This document shows positions 35,829-37,235 of a DNA stretch of 37,235 nucleotides, in pieces (positions within the stretch are counted from its first letter, which is position 1; every line of letters starts with the position of its first letter). The notes under the pieces are model-generated. The model worked only from the letters and a program-made list of their open reading frames with translations. It was not told the origin of the DNA and ran no database searches. Both the position numbers and the translations under genes were made by a program. The stretch comes from Candidatus Planktophila lacus (GTDB taxonomy: Bacteria > Pseudomonadota > Gammaproteobacteria > Steroidobacterales > Steroidobacteraceae), in assembly GCA_943331345.2 (NCBI GenBank), contig CALQLF020000025.1, positions 1 through 37,235 of the forward strand, written 5' to 3'.

Positions 35829-37235
35829 TTAGCGCTTCAACGTGGCGTCATAGAAGCGGTCGAGGTTCGCCTTCATTTTGACCATGGACTCCGGGTGCAG
35901 GTACATCATGTGCCCCGACACGTAGTACTCCATCCGAATGCGCTGCTGCACGCTGGCAGGGGCATTCAGATGCGTCAGCATCCATTCGGCGCCATAGAAC
36001 GGCGTTGCCAGGTCCAGGTAACCATTCAGCACCAGCACCTGCAGCGCGGGGTTAGCCACCAGTGCACGCCCCAAGTCCGGCGACGTGTTTACCATCTGCT
36101 GCGTATAGCCGGGCTGCTGATGTTCCCACTTCCACTTCGAACCGACCATGTAGTTGGTGGTGCGGTAAGTCTTGCCCATGCCGAACTTCAAGGTGCGGTG
36201 GTAGTAGTCGAGGAACCCAGCCGTGAACGCCCCACTGACGGCATTGGACTGCGGGTCGTATTCCGCCTCCTTGGACTGCACATCGCGCGACAGGCCCAAG
36301 AAGCGCGAGTCGATACGACCCACCGTGAGGCCCTTCGAGCGCAGCAACTCCTGCTCGAACATGCCGCCGGTGACGCGCAGGTCCGCAGCGCGGATGTACT
36401 CCGCCGAAAGACCTGTGAGCTCGGCCATGCGCGCGGCTACCGCATCGCGCTCTGCCGCAGGAATAGCCGCACCTTTCAGCAAGGCCGTAGCATAGGGGCC
36501 CTGCGTGAAAGCGCGCGCCTCGGCCAGCAATGGCTCGAGTTCGCGCTGCGGACCCGGCAGCGCCTTGTGGTACCAGGCCGTCGCCGTGAGCGTCGGCAAA
36601 TACAGGATATACGGACGATCACTGTCGTTATCGTCGAGGCCGCCAATGTCGGTGGCCACCGAGACGAGCACCAAGCCGTTGAACAGCATGTTACGGCGCG
36701 ACTGCAACTGCTCGACGATAGCCGTGCCACGCGTGGTGCCATAGCTTTCGCCCAACAAGAACTTCGGACTGTTCCAGCGGTGGTTGTCATCCACGTACTG
36801 CGCGATGAAGCGCACGACCGAGTCGATGTCCGCATCAACGCCCCAGAAGTCCTCGTCCTTCTTCTCGCCCGCGGCACGGCTGATGCCGGTACCCACGGGG
36901 TCGATCATCACGACGTCGCTGCGGTCCAGCACACCGTGCTGATTATCTAGCAAACGATAGGGCGCCGGCGGCGTCGGACCAGCATCCACGGTCTCGAGAC
37001 GCTTGGGGCCCATGATGCCCATGTGCAACCACATGGAAGACGACCCCGGGCCGCCGTTGAACGAGAACGTCACGGGACGCGTTGCCGGGTCCTTCACGCC
37101 ATTCTTCGTGTAAGCCACATAGCCAATGCTGGCGATGGGCTTGTCATCGTTGTCGCGGACGATGAGCGTACCGGCCGTCGCCGTGTAATCCAGAACTGCG
37201 CCACCCGGTAGCGGCAGCTTGCCCTGCGTCACAGA
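35829..37235 (-). CDS. Serine carboxypeptidase S10 family protein, 5' end outside window
   Basis: This is an alpha/beta-hydrolase-fold peptidase of the S10 family. In the visible 468 or so residues the oxyanion region FSFNGGPGSSSMW, the nucleophile motif LLGESYGTTRG (Ser), NGYLDLATPF (Asp) and VSGHMMYLHPES (His) are all present, so the triad is complete. The GTG at 37232 is not a convincing start: family members carry an N-terminal signal peptide and more sequence, so the gene most likely continues past the right edge. It would be a secreted or periplasmic carboxypeptidase. The gst gene follows directly. Confidence 0.93.
   Translation of the reverse strand, partial: SVTQGKLPLPGGAVLDYTATAGTLIVRDNDDKPIASIGYVAYTKNGVKDPATRPVTFSFNGGPGSSSMWLHMGIMGPKRLETVDAGPTPPAPYRLLDNQHGVLDRSDVVMIDPVGTGISRAAGEKKDEDFWGVDADIDSVVRFIAQYVDDNHRWNSPKFLLGESYGTTRGTAIVEQLQSRRNMLFNGLVLVSVATDIGGLDDNDSDRPYILYLPTLTATAWYHKALPGPQRELEPLLAEARAFTQGPYATALLKGAAIPAAERDAVAARMAELTGLSAEYIRAADLRVTGGMFEQELLRSKGLTVGRIDSRFLGLSRDVQSKEAEYDPQSNAVSGAFTAGFLDYYHRTLKFGMGKTYRTTNYMVGSKWKWEHQQPGYTQQMVNTSPDLGRALVANPALQVLVLNGYLDLATPFYGAEWMLTHLNAPASVQQRIRMEYYVSGHMMYLHPESMVKMKANLDRFYDATLKR

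Noticed and set aside
35895-36950. Plus-strand open frame of 351 codons opposite the carboxypeptidase gene
   Set aside because: Antisense to a gene with a complete S10 triad; no motif of its own.

Overview
This window is GC-rich chromosomal DNA from a gammaproteobacterium outside the Enterobacterales. I infer a Xanthomonadales/Nevskiales-like lineage from gene order and protein character, not from any search. I see no prophage, insertion sequence, CRISPR array, tRNA or rRNA. Coding density is very high: genes overlap by 4 to 25 nt, convergent genes share their stop regions, and no stretch over 200 bases is without a gene.

Layout. (1) 1-4.7 kb: RNase P RNA (cut by the left edge) and rsmI on the minus strand, divergent from lpoA-yraN, which meets sspB tail to tail. 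(2) 4.0-7.35 kb, minus: the respiratory operon petA-petB-petC (cytochrome bc1) followed by sspA-sspB. (3) 7.5-8.8 kb: a DegS/HtrA-type anchored protease. (4) 8.9-10.4 kb, minus: ibaG-murA. (5) 10.5-16.9 kb, plus: the LPS and RpoN block kdsD-kdsC-lptC-lptA-lptB-rpoN-hpf-rapZ, with no ptsN. (6) 16.9-28.2 kb, minus: a long housekeeping run holA-nadD-rsfS-rlmH-maf-rng-yhdP-nit-tldD. (7) 28.2-35.2 kb: a zinc-homeostasis island. (8) 35.1-37.2 kb, minus: a GST and a serine carboxypeptidase cut by the right edge.

The most distinctive part is the zinc island. A Zur-box-like palindrome overlaps the predicted -10 element and sits directly against the start codon of a small His/CxxC membrane peptide. That peptide is followed by a ZnuD-like TonB receptor, an ABC ATPase, an FtsX/MacB-type permease and a DUF3299 periplasmic protein. 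A COG0523 (CobW/ZNG1-type) GTPase runs in from the other side, and a Zur-type Fur-family repressor is divergent from that GTPase. Together these parts would provide outer-membrane zinc entry, a non-canonical inner-membrane ABC step without a ZnuA-like binding protein, cytoplasmic metal delivery and the zinc sensor.

A second theme is how transcription units begin. In at least five cases a -10-like hexamer lies exactly 6 nt before the start codon and no Shine-Dalgarno is visible, which predicts leaderless mRNAs. Downstream genes such as hpf, the TonB receptor gene and nit keep clear Shine-Dalgarno sequences.
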